Assembly (NCBI RefSeq): GCF_029504695.1
Contig: NZ_JAQFIN010000003.1
Coordinates: 1 to 64,000 of the forward strand
From: Parabacteroides sp. PF5-6
GTDB lineage: Bacteria; Bacteroidota; Bacteroidia; Bacteroidales; Tannerellaceae
DNA length: 64,000 nucleotides
Reading direction: 5' to 3'
A program made the position numbers and the translations under genes. Shown one piece after another: positions 1 to 8,694 of this stretch. The notes below the pieces were generated by a model. That model was not told the origin of the DNA. It was given only the letters and a program-made list of their open reading frames with translations, and made no database searches. Every line of letters begins with the position of its first letter. Positions within the stretch are counted from its first letter, which is position 1.

Positions 1-95
1 TTAAGGGTCGTTGTAGACTACGACGTTGATAGGACGCAAGTGTAAGTGCAGTAATGTGCGTAGCTGAGCGTTACTAATTGCCCGTGACTTTCTGC
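1..95 (+). rRNA. 23S ribosomal RNA, 3' end (partial)
   Basis: The first ~95 bases match the conserved 3' tail of bacterial 23S rRNA, including the stretch GTTGATAGGACGCA and the terminal TACTAATTGCCCGT block. The 5' part lies outside the window. It is followed after ~200 bp by 5S rRNA on the same strand, the normal 16S-23S-5S order. The exact 3' end is estimated to within about 10 bases. Confidence 0.9.
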
Positions 96-118
96 CTCAA
101 GTATTAGCATACTTTTCG

Positions 119-270
119 GCTAATTGCCAATTGACAATTGCTAATTGACAATTAATAGTACAGAGCTGATAGAAGGAGTGAAACTAATACTTTATTGAAG
201 TCCAAGATGTTATATATGCATCGCCGACAGGTATTCATTGTCAATTATCAATTATCAATTGTCAATTAAA
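119..270. repeat. Inverted AATTG-rich repeat in the 23S-5S spacer
   Basis: Two arms made of repeated CAATT/AATTG words (about 119-160 and 237-270) face each other across ~75 bp. The left arm reads as iterations of AATTGACAATT and the right as iterations of CAATTATCAATT. In the rRNA precursor they could form a long A/U-rich stem and so take part in processing, or they may be an inserted dispersed repeat. No gene is visible here. Confidence 0.6.
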
Positions 271-292
271 TGTCGAGCGAAGCGAAGACATT

Positions 293-401
<109 letters not shown>

Positions 402-410
402 TTTAAGTAA

Positions 411-446
411 GAGAGCTTGTTTCCGAGAGGGGACAGGCTCTTTTTG
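411..446 (+). terminator. rRNA operon intrinsic terminator
   Basis: AGAGCTTGTTTCC pairs (with G-U pairs) with GGGGACAGGCTCT over a 3-4 nt loop, followed by a run of T. It stands directly after 5S rRNA. Confidence 0.85.
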
Positions 447-450
447 TTTT

Positions 451-690
451 TAGGAATTCATAGGAACTCATAGGAATTCATAGGAATTCATAGGAATCCT
501 AGGAGGGCTAGGGGATAGGGCACGCAGATGACGCAGACTAAAGCACAGATGACCGCAGATAAAGTTGTAAACAATAATAATCTGCGGTCATCTGTGCTTT
601 ATCTGCGTTATCTGTGTGCTATAATAGGATTAAGGGATGAGATCTTATGAATTCCTACGAGGCTTATGAGTTCCTATGAGTTCTTATGAT
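451..690. repeat. Nested inverted-repeat element downstream of the rRNA operon
   Basis: The outer left arm has four to five 10-bp units of the form TAGGAATTCA (451-499); the outer right arm (645-690) has the reverse complement words (ATGAATTCCTA, TATGAGTTCC). Inside lies a second stem: a perfect 22-bp inverted pair at 539-560 and 580-601 (core CACAGATGACCGCAG), extended by a further ~18 bp with two mismatches (about 520-537 and 602-620). The loop is 19 nt. There is no reading frame. It fills the spacer between 5S rRNA and the esterase gene. Confidence 0.8.
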
Positions 691-698
691 TATATTTG
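691..698 (+). promoter_or_regulatory. Bacteroidetes -7 box upstream of esterase
   Basis: TATATTTG fits the TANNTTTG -7 element and lies 24 bp before the start codon at 722, right at the edge of the inverted-repeat element. The matching -33 position would fall in the repeat arm, where no clear TTTG is seen at 18-21 bp, so the promoter is tentative. Confidence 0.45.
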
Positions 699-721
699 CC
701 ACAAAATAAGATTAAGATGAT

Positions 722-1561
722 ATGAAGAGAGCTGTTGTTTTTCTTTTCTTTCTTTTTCATGTGTCGGTGTTGCTGGCAGAAGGGGAGGGTTCGTATGCGG
801 TGCTCACAGATGGGGAAGAACCGTATGTGGTGCTGACGGATGTGGCTTATCGTGCTGCGGGGGATGTGTATGCGCAGGAGCGCTGTAAGGTGGATGTGTA
901 TTATCCGGTGGGGCAAAAGGGCTTTGCTACGGTGGTTTGGTTTCATGGCGGGGGCTTGTCGGGAGGCAGTAAGTTTATTCCGCAGGAATTGAAGGATGCC
1001 GGCTTGGCTGTGGTGGCGGTGAATTACCGGTTATTGCCCAAGGCGGAGTTGTCGGATTGCATTGATGATGCGGCAGCAGCGGTGGCGTGGACTTTCCGGG
1101 AGATTGGGAAGTATGGCGGAAGTACGGATCAGATCTTTGTGTCCGGACATTCGGCAGGTGGTTATCTGACGGGTATGATCGGACTGGATAAGAAATGGCT
1201 GGCGAAATATGATGTGGATGCCGACCGGATTGCCGCGCTTATCCCGTTCAGTGGCCATGCGATCAGTCATTTTGCCTATCGCCAGGCCAAAGGGATGAAA
1301 GACTATCAACCGAGCATCGATGAGTTTGCCCCTTTATACTATGTCCGGGCGGATGCGCCTCCTTTGATTATTGTTTCCGGCGACCGGGAACTGGAGATGC
1401 TGGGTCGTTATGAAGAGAATGCCTACTTCTGGCGCATGATGAAAGTCGCCGGACATAAAGAAACCTACCTTTATGAGTTAGACGGCTACGACCATGGAGC
1501 GATGGCGGCGCCGGCGTTTCATATTCTGAAGAAACACATAAAAATGAAGAATGAAGAATGA
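722..1561 (+). CDS. Secreted alpha/beta-hydrolase (esterase/lipase-like)
   Basis: The 279-residue protein begins with a hydrophobic signal peptide ending near LLAEGEG, so it is probably exported. The body is an alpha/beta-hydrolase of the BD-FAE/Aes type: oxyanion motif WFHGGG near residues 75-80, nucleophile elbow GHSAGG near 141-146, and late acid/base residues in SGDRELE and YDHGAM. The likely reaction is ester hydrolysis, perhaps of acyl groups on glycans or peptides, but the substrate is not readable. The last codons (KMKNEE and the stop) lie inside an inverted repeat shared with the convergent gene, so the original C-terminus may have been different. Confidence 0.8.
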   Translation: MKRAVVFLFFLFHVSVLLAEGEGSYAVLTDGEEPYVVLTDVAYRAAGDVYAQERCKVDVYYPVGQKGFATVVWFHGGGLSGGSKFIPQELKDAGLAVVAVNYRLLPKAELSDCIDDAAAAVAWTFREIGKYGGSTDQIFVSGHSAGGYLTGMIGLDKKWLAKYDVDADRIAALIPFSGHAISHFAYRQAKGMKDYQPSIDEFAPLYYVRADAPPLIIVSGDRELEMLGRYEENAYFWRMMKVAGHKETYLYELDGYDHGAMAAPAFHILKKHIKMKNEE

Positions 1562-1625
1562 GGAATGAAGAATGTAAGGATGGTACTAACCAATATTCTT
1601 CATTCTTCATTCCTCATTCTTCATT
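1543..1625. repeat. Inverted repeat of AATGAAG units between convergent genes
   Basis: The left arm (1543-1574) consists of 7-bp AATGAAG/AATGAGG units and the right arm (1601-1625) is its reverse complement, giving at least 25 perfect pairs around a 26-nt loop. It contains the stop codons of both flanking genes. It could act as a bidirectional terminator although no long T run follows. Confidence 0.8.
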
Positions 1626-3795
1626 CCCCTAATTGATACTGCAATTGATCGAGCATCAGAGGGATTTCATTCTCTTCGATACCGGCGGTTAAGAGGTCGG
1701 GGATGTCCTGATTGAATTGCTCGAGGAACTTCTGGTAGTCGCCCGACTCCATCTCTACAGCTTGCTGATAGAAGCCTAATGCCCCTTTGATATGTTGCAG
1801 TGCCCATTCCGTATGCCCGGCATTGAGATAGTCTTGTGTGACAGGATGGGCTTCGGTGATCTTTTTGTAATACTTACGCGCCTGGTCGTAGCGTCCGGTG
1901 AGGAACGAGCACCAGGCGATCGGTCGCCAGGCTTTGTTACTCTTATGATCCAGATAATCCACTTTGAAGTAATATTTCAATGCTTCGTCGTATTCTTTCA
2001 TTTCCAACAAACAATGCCCGATACTCATTTGTATCGTCAGATCGTCCGGCAATAAGGCTTCGCAACGTTGATAATAAGGGAGTGCCTGTGCCGGTTGCTT
2101 GAGGCTGCGGTAGCAGGCACCGATGCGGCGGATCACCCATTTGCTGTCCGGATTGAGTAGATCGGCCCGCAGGTAAGCCTGTAGAGCCAGGTCTATCTCT
2201 CCCTGCATCTGCCGGCAATACCCCATCTTTTGGAAGAGGATATCACTCTCCTGGTCTTCTTCACTCAAGCGGCTGAAGAGCACGAGTGCATCCGCATAAT
2301 AGCCTTTACGCAGATAATACTCCGCGATCGTGCGCAGGCTTTCCGGATCGGAGATATAGGGTTGCAAGATTGGCAGATTATGAAAGTCCAATGCCCAGGT
2401 AAAGATGTCGTCGAAATCCCGGCGCGACGGATGAAGCTTGTAAAACCGGTAAAGGTCTTGAATGTATTGCCCGGCAATAGTTTCTATCTTCCCTTTCCGG
2501 GTCATCAGTTCCTCTTTGGCTTGCTCCACCATGCCGGTTGCCTGGCTATCGAATTGGCCGAGCATCATTTGCCGTTGGGCGTCGGGCAGTTGCAGCATAC
2601 TGAAATAGAGAGAGTACTTATCGGAGCTACACATAAAGGTAGCGATCGACAAGGTATCGAGAATGATATTGACACCTTTGTCTTCTCCCGGCATCGCCAG
2701 CGCGGTATGATTGGTGATGAACGGCAGGAACCAGTTGCTTAGTTCGCGGAAGAACGGGAAGTTCTTCAGGTGCACGAAGGTAGAGTGCATCACATCGGCC
2801 CCCTCTTGTTGCAGTTCGCCAAACTCTTGCATTTTCTTTCCCAACTCGCTATGTTCACTGATAATCATTTCCCATTCGGGATTCATATCGTCGCCCATCT
2901 GTTCGGCGGAGAAATCTTTGAGATTGATCTTCCGTCCGATCTTTGGCGTGAGCTTCATCATCTCGGGAATGATCTCTTCCTGCAGTTTGCGGGTGATCTT
3001 TTCCGTTTCCCTGGCCAGGATAAAGCGCAGGGTGATGGTTTGTATCGCTGCGCTGAAGCCCGGATTGCCTTCGGCGAGTGCTTCGAGGCGATTCTTTACT
3101 TGCGGATAAAGGTGGATTCTTTTGCGGTAGGTATAGAGCGTGAGCAGGATACAGACCAAAGCCCTGACCCGGATCTCGTCTTGTGGCGATTGGGCGGCGT
3201 CGAACAGCAGATCCATCTTCTCTTTGTCGAACGAGTCCTGCAGTGCCAGAAAGAGGGCGCTCACCACCAGGCTTCCCGTGCTATCGGGCAGGTTGTCGTC
3301 ATTGAGTATGTCTTTGATGGCTTGTTTGTCGTGGGAAAGAAAACTATCGGCTACCCATATCTTATGGAACAATAGTTTCAAGCCGGTCTCGTAGAAGAAC
3401 TCCAACCGACTATTTTCCGATGCCTTGATCAGCTTCTGGTGTATCTCATCGTACTCCATGTTTTCCGGAGTCGCGGCGATACTGCGTCGGCGATTATAGT
3501 AGGCGAGTGGTGATTCGGCGAACAGGGTCTTGTGTTTCACCTGGTCGGCCAGTTCGTAGGTCGACGTCAACAGGTGCTGATAGATCTGTTCCTGCATCGG
3601 ATCTTTGGCGCCTTCCGTCCGGTAGCGCAGCATATACTGGTAAGTTTCCTGTAGTTTATTCAGGGAGTCCTGGAATTGGTATTCCCGGGTGGAGGCAATC
3701 AGTCCTTGTAGAAAGGCAAACGCGTTGCGCAGTTCTTTGCCGTCCAATGCGCCGATAATACGGCTATAGGCTTTGTTTATTTCTTGTATTGTCAT
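1621..3795 (-). CDS. TPR-repeat protein
   Basis: A 724-residue soluble protein with no signal peptide. The N-terminal ~430 residues are helical and not recognised. The C-terminal third holds tandem tetratricopeptide repeats (pattern LFQKMGYCRQMQGEIDLALQ, then IRRIGACYRSLKQPAQALPY, IQMSIGHCLLEMKEYDEALK, KAWRPIAWCSFLTGRYDQAR). TPRs bind other proteins, so a scaffold role is likely; no enzyme motif is seen. The gene is divergent from lepA with an 84-bp spacer. The final codon and TGA lie in the right arm of the inverted repeat shared with the esterase gene. Family seen widely in Bacteroidales, function unknown. Confidence 0.75.
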   Translation of the reverse strand: MTIQEINKAYSRIIGALDGKELRNAFAFLQGLIASTREYQFQDSLNKLQETYQYMLRYRTEGAKDPMQEQIYQHLLTSTYELADQVKHKTLFAESPLAYYNRRRSIAATPENMEYDEIHQKLIKASENSRLEFFYETGLKLLFHKIWVADSFLSHDKQAIKDILNDDNLPDSTGSLVVSALFLALQDSFDKEKMDLLFDAAQSPQDEIRVRALVCILLTLYTYRKRIHLYPQVKNRLEALAEGNPGFSAAIQTITLRFILARETEKITRKLQEEIIPEMMKLTPKIGRKINLKDFSAEQMGDDMNPEWEMIISEHSELGKKMQEFGELQQEGADVMHSTFVHLKNFPFFRELSNWFLPFITNHTALAMPGEDKGVNIILDTLSIATFMCSSDKYSLYFSMLQLPDAQRQMMLGQFDSQATGMVEQAKEELMTRKGKIETIAGQYIQDLYRFYKLHPSRRDFDDIFTWALDFHNLPILQPYISDPESLRTIAEYYLRKGYYADALVLFSRLSEEDQESDILFQKMGYCRQMQGEIDLALQAYLRADLLNPDSKWVIRRIGACYRSLKQPAQALPYYQRCEALLPDDLTIQMSIGHCLLEMKEYDEALKYYFKVDYLDHKSNKAWRPIAWCSFLTGRYDQARKYYKKITEAHPVTQDYLNAGHTEWALQHIKGALGFYQQAVEMESGDYQKFLEQFNQDIPDLLTAGIEENEIPLMLDQLQYQLGE

Positions 3796-3849
3796 ACTCT
3801 CTCTGTAACAAATGATATGCCAAAAGTATACAATTCAGCCTAATTTCTT

Positions 3850-3857
3850 TATCTTTG
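3850..3857 (+). promoter_or_regulatory. -7 box upstream of lepA
   Basis: TATCTTTG matches the Bacteroidetes -7 consensus TANNTTTG and lies 22 bp before the lepA start codon. No convincing -33 TTTG is seen at the usual distance. Confidence 0.55.
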
Positions 3858-3879
3858 CACACCTAAAAAGAAATAGCAG

Positions 3880-5667
3880 ATGAAGAATATTCGCAATTTT
3901 TGTATCATTGCCCATATTGATCACGGTAAGAGCACATTGGCCGACCGTTTGCTGGAATACACCAAAACAGTAGAAGGAAAAGACATGCAAGCCCAGGTTT
4001 TGGACGACATGGATCTGGAGCGTGAGCGTGGCATTACGATTAAAAGCCATGCGATTGAGATGACCTACGTCAAGGATGGTGAATCGTATACGCTGAATCT
4101 GATTGATACGCCGGGACATGTGGACTTCTCTTACGAAGTATCCCGTTCGATCGCCGCTTGCGAAGGCGCCCTTTTGATTGTCGATGCGGCACAAGGTATT
4201 CAGGCCCAGACGATCTCCAACCTGTATATGGCTATAGAGAACGACCTGGAGATTATTCCGGTCATTAATAAGATAGACCTCCCCAATGCGATGCCCGACG
4301 AGGTGGAAGACCAGATCGTTGAGCTTTTAGGCATCGATCCCAGTGAGATCCTTCGTGCCAGTGGCAAGACGGGCGAAGGGGTTTTCGACATATTGGATGC
4401 GGTGGTCAACCGGGTTCCGGCACCGAAAGGCGATCCCGATGCCCCGTTGCAGTGCTTGATCTTCGACTCGGTGTTCAATTCTTTCCGGGGTATCATTGCT
4501 TACTTCAAGGTGGTGAACGGTGTGATCCGCAAAGGCGATCGCGTGAAGTTTATCAATACCGGTAAGGAGTACGATGCCGATGAAGTCGGTATCTTGAAGC
4601 TCGATATGGTGGCACGCAAGGAAGTGCGTACCGGGGATGTGGGTTATATCATCTCCGGAATCAAGACTTCGAGTGAAGTCAAGGTGGGGGATACCATCAC
4701 CCACGTAAAGAACGGCGCTACCCAGGCCATTGCCGGCTTCGAAGAAGTGAAGCCGATGGTGTTTGCCGGTGTTTATCCGATCGATAGCGAAGACTTTGAG
4801 AATCTGCGTGCTTCGCTGGAGAAGCTGCAGTTGAACGATGCTTCGTTGACGTTTCAGCCTGAGAGTTCTGCGGCACTGGGCTTTGGTTTCCGTTGCGGAT
4901 TCCTCGGTCTTTTGCACATGGAGATCATACAGGAGCGTCTGGATCGGGAGTTTAATATGGATGTGATCACCACGGTGCCGAACGTTTCTTATAAGGTATA
5001 TGATAAGAAAGGCAATTGCATGGAAGTGCACAACCCGAGCGGTTTGCCCGATCCTACGCAGATCGAACATATCGACGAACCGTATATCCGTGCCTCTGTC
5101 ATAACGACTACCAACTATATCGGCCCGATCATGACACTTTGTCTTGGTAAACGTGGCATACTCCTGAAACAGGAATATATTTCAGGCGATCGCGTCGAGA
5201 TCCATTACGATATGCCTTTGGGTGAGATCGTGATCGACTTCTACGATAAGTTGAAGAGTATCTCCAAAGGATACGCATCGTTTGATTATCATCTCCACGA
5301 CTTCCGTCCGAGTAAATTGGTTAAACTGGATATCCTCTTGAACGGGGAACCGGTCGACGCCTTGTCGACCCTGACACACTTTGACAATAGTGTCACCTTC
5401 GGCCGTCGGATGTGTGAAAAGCTGAAAGAATTGATCCCGCGCCAGCAGTTCGATATCGCCATCCAGGCCGCTATCGGTTCGAAGATCATCGCGCGCGAAA
5501 CGATCAAAGCCGTGCGTAAGGATGTGACCGCCAAGTGTTACGGAGGGGATATCTCCCGTAAGCGCAAATTGTTGGAGAAACAGAAAGAAGGAAAGAAACG
5601 CATGAAACAGATCGGTACGGTCGAAGTGCCGCAGAAGGCGTTCCTTGCCGTATTGAAATTAGACTAA
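3880..5667 (+). CDS. lepA: Elongation factor 4 (LepA)
   Basis: The 595-residue length and motifs fit LepA/EF4, a ribosome-bound GTPase that back-translocates or remodels stalled ribosomes. G1 is AHIDHGKST (residues 11-19), the switch I region is [10 protein letters not shown]3 is DTPGH near 77, and G4 is NKID near 131. The EF-G-like domain and the LepA-specific C-terminal domain (rich in Lys/Arg, ending [20 protein letters not shown]) are both present, and domain IV of EF-G is absent as expected. The start follows a -7 box at 3850-3857. It is a single-gene unit: the next gene is convergent after 10 bp. Confidence 0.97.
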   Translation: MKNIRNFCIIAHIDHGKSTLADRLLEYTKTVEGKDMQAQVLDDMDLERERGITIKSHAIEMTYVKDGESYTLNLIDTPGHVDFSYEVSRSIAACEGALLIVDAAQGIQAQTISNLYMAIENDLEIIPVINKIDLPNAMPDEVEDQIVELLGIDPSEILRASGKTGEGVFDILDAVVNRVPAPKGDPDAPLQCLIFDSVFNSFRGIIAYFKVVNGVIRKGDRVKFINTGKEYDADEVGILKLDMVARKEVRTGDVGYIISGIKTSSEVKVGDTITHVKNGATQAIAGFEEVKPMVFAGVYPIDSEDFENLRASLEKLQLNDASLTFQPESSAALGFGFRCGFLGLLHMEIIQERLDREFNMDVITTVPNVSYKVYDKKGNCMEVHNPSGLPDPTQIEHIDEPYIRASVITTTNYIGPIMTLCLGKRGILLKQEYISGDRVEIHYDMPLGEIVIDFYDKLKSISKGYASFDYHLHDFRPSKLVKLDILLNGEPVDALSTLTHFDNSVTFGRRMCEKLKELIPRQQFDIAIQAAIGSKIIARETIKAVRKDVTAKCYGGDISRKRKLLEKQKEGKKRMKQIGTVEVPQKAFLAVLKLD

Positions 5668-5677
5668 ATAAGTACAC

Positions 5678-6541
5678 CTATCGCATCGGCATCTCCAAAC
5701 GTGGCGGTGCGATGGTGGGACCTTCGCGGCGCTGGCCATTGCCGATGGAGGTGTTGCGTAGTATTTCGTAGATGATGGCGCCAACATCCAATCCCAGTTC
5801 GAAGCCGTTGTCGAAGCGGTACGTCGGAATAGCCACGGGGATTGTTTCCCAACGGCCCGTCATGGCGTTGTAGACACGCTGGGCGCCGACTTCCATACGA
5901 AAGCGGTCGGACATCACGAGGGATACCGAGGCGCCGTAGCGGTCGGTACTCATTCCGTACGTATTCCCTATATTATATGTACCAAAGACATTGAATCCCA
6001 AACGGTCGGTAGCCTGATAAGACAGTCTTCCCGAGGTACCGAAAGTCTCACCCACGAAATTGATCCGGTTGATCTTCATCGCGTCAACTCCCACCTGCAG
6101 GGCGAACCGATCGTTGAAGATATGACTGTAGCCCACCGAGGCCTCGTTGAAACGCCCAATGCCCGGAACGGTTTCCTGCCCGCCTGTACCGTAAATCGCC
6201 CCATGGCGCGACTGCCACAGGATGCCACTGGTGCTGAAATCGCCCCGAAACAATGGATTGCGGTCGACATGATAGGGCAGATGCAATTCATTGCTGAAGG
6301 AATAAGTAGGCATCCGGCTCCTGTCGACTGGCCGGGGAGGGTTGAGCCGCAACGGATACGAATCTTCGGGAAGCGGCTTTATCATCTCGTCGAACCCACC
6401 GATCAGCTTCAACTGTGTACTGTCGCGCAGCGTGCGCGTACTGTCTTCCTGCGCCATCAGTCGTTGCGAAGCAAAAAATAACAGGAAGAACAGGGCCCAA
6501 AATAGGGGATTGCGGGATATAGGCTGTCGTTGTTTCATCAT
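5678..6541 (-). CDS. Exported protein, probable outer-membrane beta-barrel
   Basis: The 287-residue product starts with a signal peptide (basic start, hydrophobic LFWALFFLLFF, cleavage near LMAQ). The mature chain alternates polar and hydrophobic residues with many Tyr/Gly/Asn and ends in strand-like segments (SVGYSHIFNDRFALQVGV, GFNVFGTYNIGNTYGM), as in small outer-membrane barrels. No enzymatic motif is seen. It lies 4 bp after the HU-like gene on the same strand, so the two are probably co-transcribed. Function unknown. Confidence 0.65.
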   Translation of the reverse strand: MMKQRQPISRNPLFWALFFLLFFASQRLMAQEDSTRTLRDSTQLKLIGGFDEMIKPLPEDSYPLRLNPPRPVDRSRMPTYSFSNELHLPYHVDRNPLFRGDFSTSGILWQSRHGAIYGTGGQETVPGIGRFNEASVGYSHIFNDRFALQVGVDAMKINRINFVGETFGTSGRLSYQATDRLGFNVFGTYNIGNTYGMSTDRYGASVSLVMSDRFRMEVGAQRVYNAMTGRWETIPVAIPTYRFDNGFELGLDVGAIIYEILRNTSIGNGQRREGPTIAPPRLEMPMR

Positions 6542-6545
6542 CTGT

Positions 6546-7148
6546 TTATGGGGTTGTCTCTTGTCGATACATCGCTGACTTTTTATTGCCGATCTGAACG
6601 ATCTTGCCTTCCGCGATCAAGGCTTTCAGGTCCTGAATAGCCATATAACGTGAGCAACTGTTGATCGCCATGCAGGTCGACGACTGAATAACGCTCTTGT
6701 TCCTCAGGTGATTGAGGATGTTCTCTTTCCGTTTCTCAACCGCTATGCCGCTATATCTTTCTTCTTTGGGTACTGGCTTGAATCGCATAGACTGCAATCT
6801 TTCTTTCAGTAGCTTACAGCAGCGAAACTTGACGGTCTTGAATTTCACATGAGCCGCGCTAAATCGTATGCCGTTTTGAGGCTGATCGCAATGGAGCGAA
6901 GCCGTGAAATGTCCCAACCCTTCGATATCCAGATCGTCGCCGTATTCCAGATGAAACACGATCCGGTCGGTCAAGGCCTGGATAATTCCCCGCACATCGC
7001 CGGGGGTAAACGATGACATATCCGAGATCTCCTGGCATAGCTGATCGATACGCACCGTATTTCCCGGGATGAACCGGGCATGATAGGAGGGAGCCGTCTG
7101 ATTAGGAGTCTTTGGAGGATCTTCCTGAATCTTGTATTGTGCACTCAT
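6546..7148 (-). CDS. HU-like DNA-binding protein
   Basis: The 200-residue protein fits the Bacteroidetes HU-related family. Residues ~20-125 resemble an HU fold (ARFIPGNTVRIDQLCQEISDMSSFTPGDV, then DDLDIEGLGHFTASLHC), but the usual RNP DNA-binding beta-arm is replaced by an Arg/Lys-rich segment. The C-terminal ~60 residues (YMAIQDLKALIAEGKIVQIG) look like a small winged helix. It probably binds DNA or is a nucleoid factor. The gene is upstream in an apparent operon with the barrel protein. Its promoter region contains the four-unit 22-bp array at 7202-7289, which is a candidate target for self-control; that link is a guess. Confidence 0.7.
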   Translation of the reverse strand: MSAQYKIQEDPPKTPNQTAPSYHARFIPGNTVRIDQLCQEISDMSSFTPGDVRGIIQALTDRIVFHLEYGDDLDIEGLGHFTASLHCDQPQNGIRFSAAHVKFKTVKFRCCKLLKERLQSMRFKPVPKEERYSGIAVEKRKENILNHLRNKSVIQSSTCMAINSCSRYMAIQDLKALIAEGKIVQIGNKKSAMYRQETTP

Positions 7149-7201
7149 GGTCTTTTTGGGGTTTTATAGTTAATTGTTTTTGCTTTTTGCCCCTGATTTT
7201 T

Positions 7202-7289
7202 CTTTACGACCGGGGTGATAAAGGTTTACGACCCCGGTGGTAAACGTTTACCACCCCGGTCGTAAACCTTTGTCACCGGGGTCGTAAAG
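7202..7289. repeat. 22-bp palindromic array A (4 units, 88 bp)
   Basis: Four head-to-tail units of exactly 22 bp begin at 7202, 7224, 7246 and 7268. Each starts C/GTTTAC (once CTTTGT) and ends GTAAAG/C, so every unit is an imperfect palindrome around a CACCCCGG or ACCGGGG core, and the whole 88 bp is close to a palindrome. It lies between the divergent HU-like gene and the membrane-protein gene. The remaining spacer (7290-7416) is AT-rich without other features. Confidence 0.85.
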
Positions 7290-7416
7290 CCTTTTTTCGT
7301 TGCCTAAAGATAAGATATTAACGCATATATACCAAATACTGGGTGAAGAAATTGCATTTTTTCCCGGATTGGATAAAAAAAAGATTGCGATTAGCGCAAA
7401 ATAGTCTGCGTTTTAA

Positions 7417-7448
7417 TTTGGTTTGCATTACAAACTTAATTATCTTTG
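7417..7448 (+). promoter_or_regulatory. Promoter of membrane protein/HTH pair
   Basis: TTTG (7417-7420), 20 bp, then TATCTTTG (7441-7448) matches the Bacteroidetes sigma-AB promoter. The start codon follows 48 bp after the -7 box. Confidence 0.75.
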
Positions 7449-7496
7449 CTCCGAGCTCAAAGAAAACGATTGATAATACATTAAAAAAGAAACAGT

Positions 7497-8120
7497 ATGG
7501 AAAAGAAATGGAATGAAGAAGAGAGCCTGCGGTTGATCAGCGAGATGATTGCGCAGGCGAAGAACAATCTGCGGCAGGAAGATGCGTTCAGTTACCTGTT
7601 GATTGGTTATGGACTGGTGATCACCTCGGTTTTGGATGCGATTCTATTGCATCTGTTGAACCCTTCTTACCTGGCGCATTGGAGTTGGGCGTTGATGGCT
7701 CCGGTGATCTTTTACTCTTTCTACAAAGGGCGGAAGGACGACCGGCAGGCGGCGGTACGTACGCATATCGATGCGATAACAGGAGGGGTATGGCGAGCGT
7801 TTATGTGGGCTATGGGAATTATGTTCCTGTTGTTGTCCGGATTCTCCCTGGTATTGAACGATTGGAATCTGCTGCTGCTGATCACCCCGGCGATCTTGAC
7901 GTTGACGGGCTTTGCACAGTTTATAACGGCCGTAGCCTGTCGCTACAAACCCTTTTATTGGGGCGCGGCGGTCTTTTGGATCGGGGCGCTGGCGTGTCTG
8001 TTTTATTTCTATCTGACGGGTGAAGATAGCGGACAATACCTTATCTTTGCCTTGTGCGTCGTCGGTGGGTTTATTCTGCCGGGACATCAGTTGAATCGAA
8101 AAGCGAAACAAAATGTTTAA
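7497..8120 (+). CDS. Integral membrane protein, partner of winged-helix regulator
   Basis: The 207-residue protein has a short charged N-terminus (EEESLRLISEMIAQAKNN) followed by about six hydrophobic segments (e.g. SYLLIGYGLVITSVLDAI, WALMAPVIFYSFY, LLLLITPAILTLTGFAQFI). No transport signature is recognised. Its stop overlaps the start of the next gene, an HTH_34-type regulator, by 8 bp, an arrangement common in Bacteroidetes in which the small regulator and a membrane protein form a pair. Role unknown. Confidence 0.75.
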   Translation: MEKKWNEEESLRLISEMIAQAKNNLRQEDAFSYLLIGYGLVITSVLDAILLHLLNPSYLAHWSWALMAPVIFYSFYKGRKDDRQAAVRTHIDAITGGVWRAFMWAMGIMFLLLSGFSLVLNDWNLLLLITPAILTLTGFAQFITAVACRYKPFYWGAAVFWIGALACLFYFYLTGEDSGQYLIFALCVVGGFILPGHQLNRKAKQNV

Positions 8121-8397
8121 GGATCTGGATCCGCTCTTGCACTCGCAATTGCGACTGGCTATCGTCTCTTTACTGATCTCAGTGGAAGAAGCCGACTTCG
8201 TCTACCTCAAAGAAAAGACCGGAGCGACGGCAGGCAACCTGAGCACGCACATGGAGAAATTGAATGAGGCGGGATACATTGAAATCCATAAGTTTATTGA
8301 TGGGAAACGACCGCGTACCGTCTTGAAGATCACGCCCCGCGGAATCGATGCTTTCGAGCAGTATGTGAAAGCATTACAGGACTATATAAAAAAGTAA
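8113..8397 (+). CDS. Winged-helix transcriptional regulator (HTH_34 type)
   Basis: The 94-residue protein is a single winged helix of the ArsR/MarR-like HTH_34 family: residues 8-25 form the first helix (LLHSQLRLAIVSLLISVEE), the recognition helix is TAGNLSTHMEKLNEAGYI, and the wing is HKFIDGKRPRTVLKITPRG. It has no ligand domain. It overlaps the upstream membrane protein gene by 8 bp, implying translational coupling and joint function, likely control of its own operon. Confidence 0.85.
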   Translation: MFKDLDPLLHSQLRLAIVSLLISVEEADFVYLKEKTGATAGNLSTHMEKLNEAGYIEIHKFIDGKRPRTVLKITPRGIDAFEQYVKALQDYIKK

Positions 8398-8475
8398 TTA
8401 TGAATTATGAATTATGAATTATGAGAAAGAAGAGGCAACTCAGTTCTCATAATTCATCATTCATAATTCATCATT
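8398..8475. repeat. Inverted repeat of TATGAATTA units
   Basis: The left arm (8398-8425) is a 10-bp periodic repeat of ATTATGAATT. The right arm (8446-8475) holds the reverse words ATAATTCAT. Together they could form a hairpin between the convergent regulator gene and the small membrane protein gene, and may end transcription from both sides. Confidence 0.7.
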
Positions 8476-8482
8476 TGCATTT

Positions 8483-8683
8483 CTACTTCTTAAAGTTTTT
8501 CATCACCAGGAAGAGCGAAAGCAACAGGTTGACCACTAAAACACCTCCGCAACAAGCCACAAAAAAGGCCTTCCAGGGCTTTTCCGGCGCGATCACGAAA
8601 TAAGACACGACGGATGCAATAGCGATGAGAGCAATCAGTGTAATGATCACTGTGATAAATGTTTTTCTTCGGCTCATTCCCAT
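8483..8683 (-). CDS. Small two-helix membrane protein
   Basis: The 66-residue protein has two hydrophobic helices (TVIITLIALIAIASVVSYFV and GVLVVNLLLSLFLVM) joined by a short loop EKPWKAFFVACCG, with basic ends. It lies 11 bp after the TlpA-like gene on the same strand and is probably in its operon. A start at Met3 is equally possible. The family occurs in Bacteroidales, function unknown. Confidence 0.65.
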   Translation of the reverse strand: MGMSRRKTFITVIITLIALIAIASVVSYFVIAPEKPWKAFFVACCGGVLVVNLLLSLFLVMKNFKK

Positions 8684-8694
8684 TTTATCTGATT

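Noticed and set aside
4327-5070. A 247-residue open frame on the minus strand inside lepA
   Set aside because: It is fully antisense to the well-supported lepA frame, has no motif and a His/Ile/Arg-rich composition typical of shadow frames.
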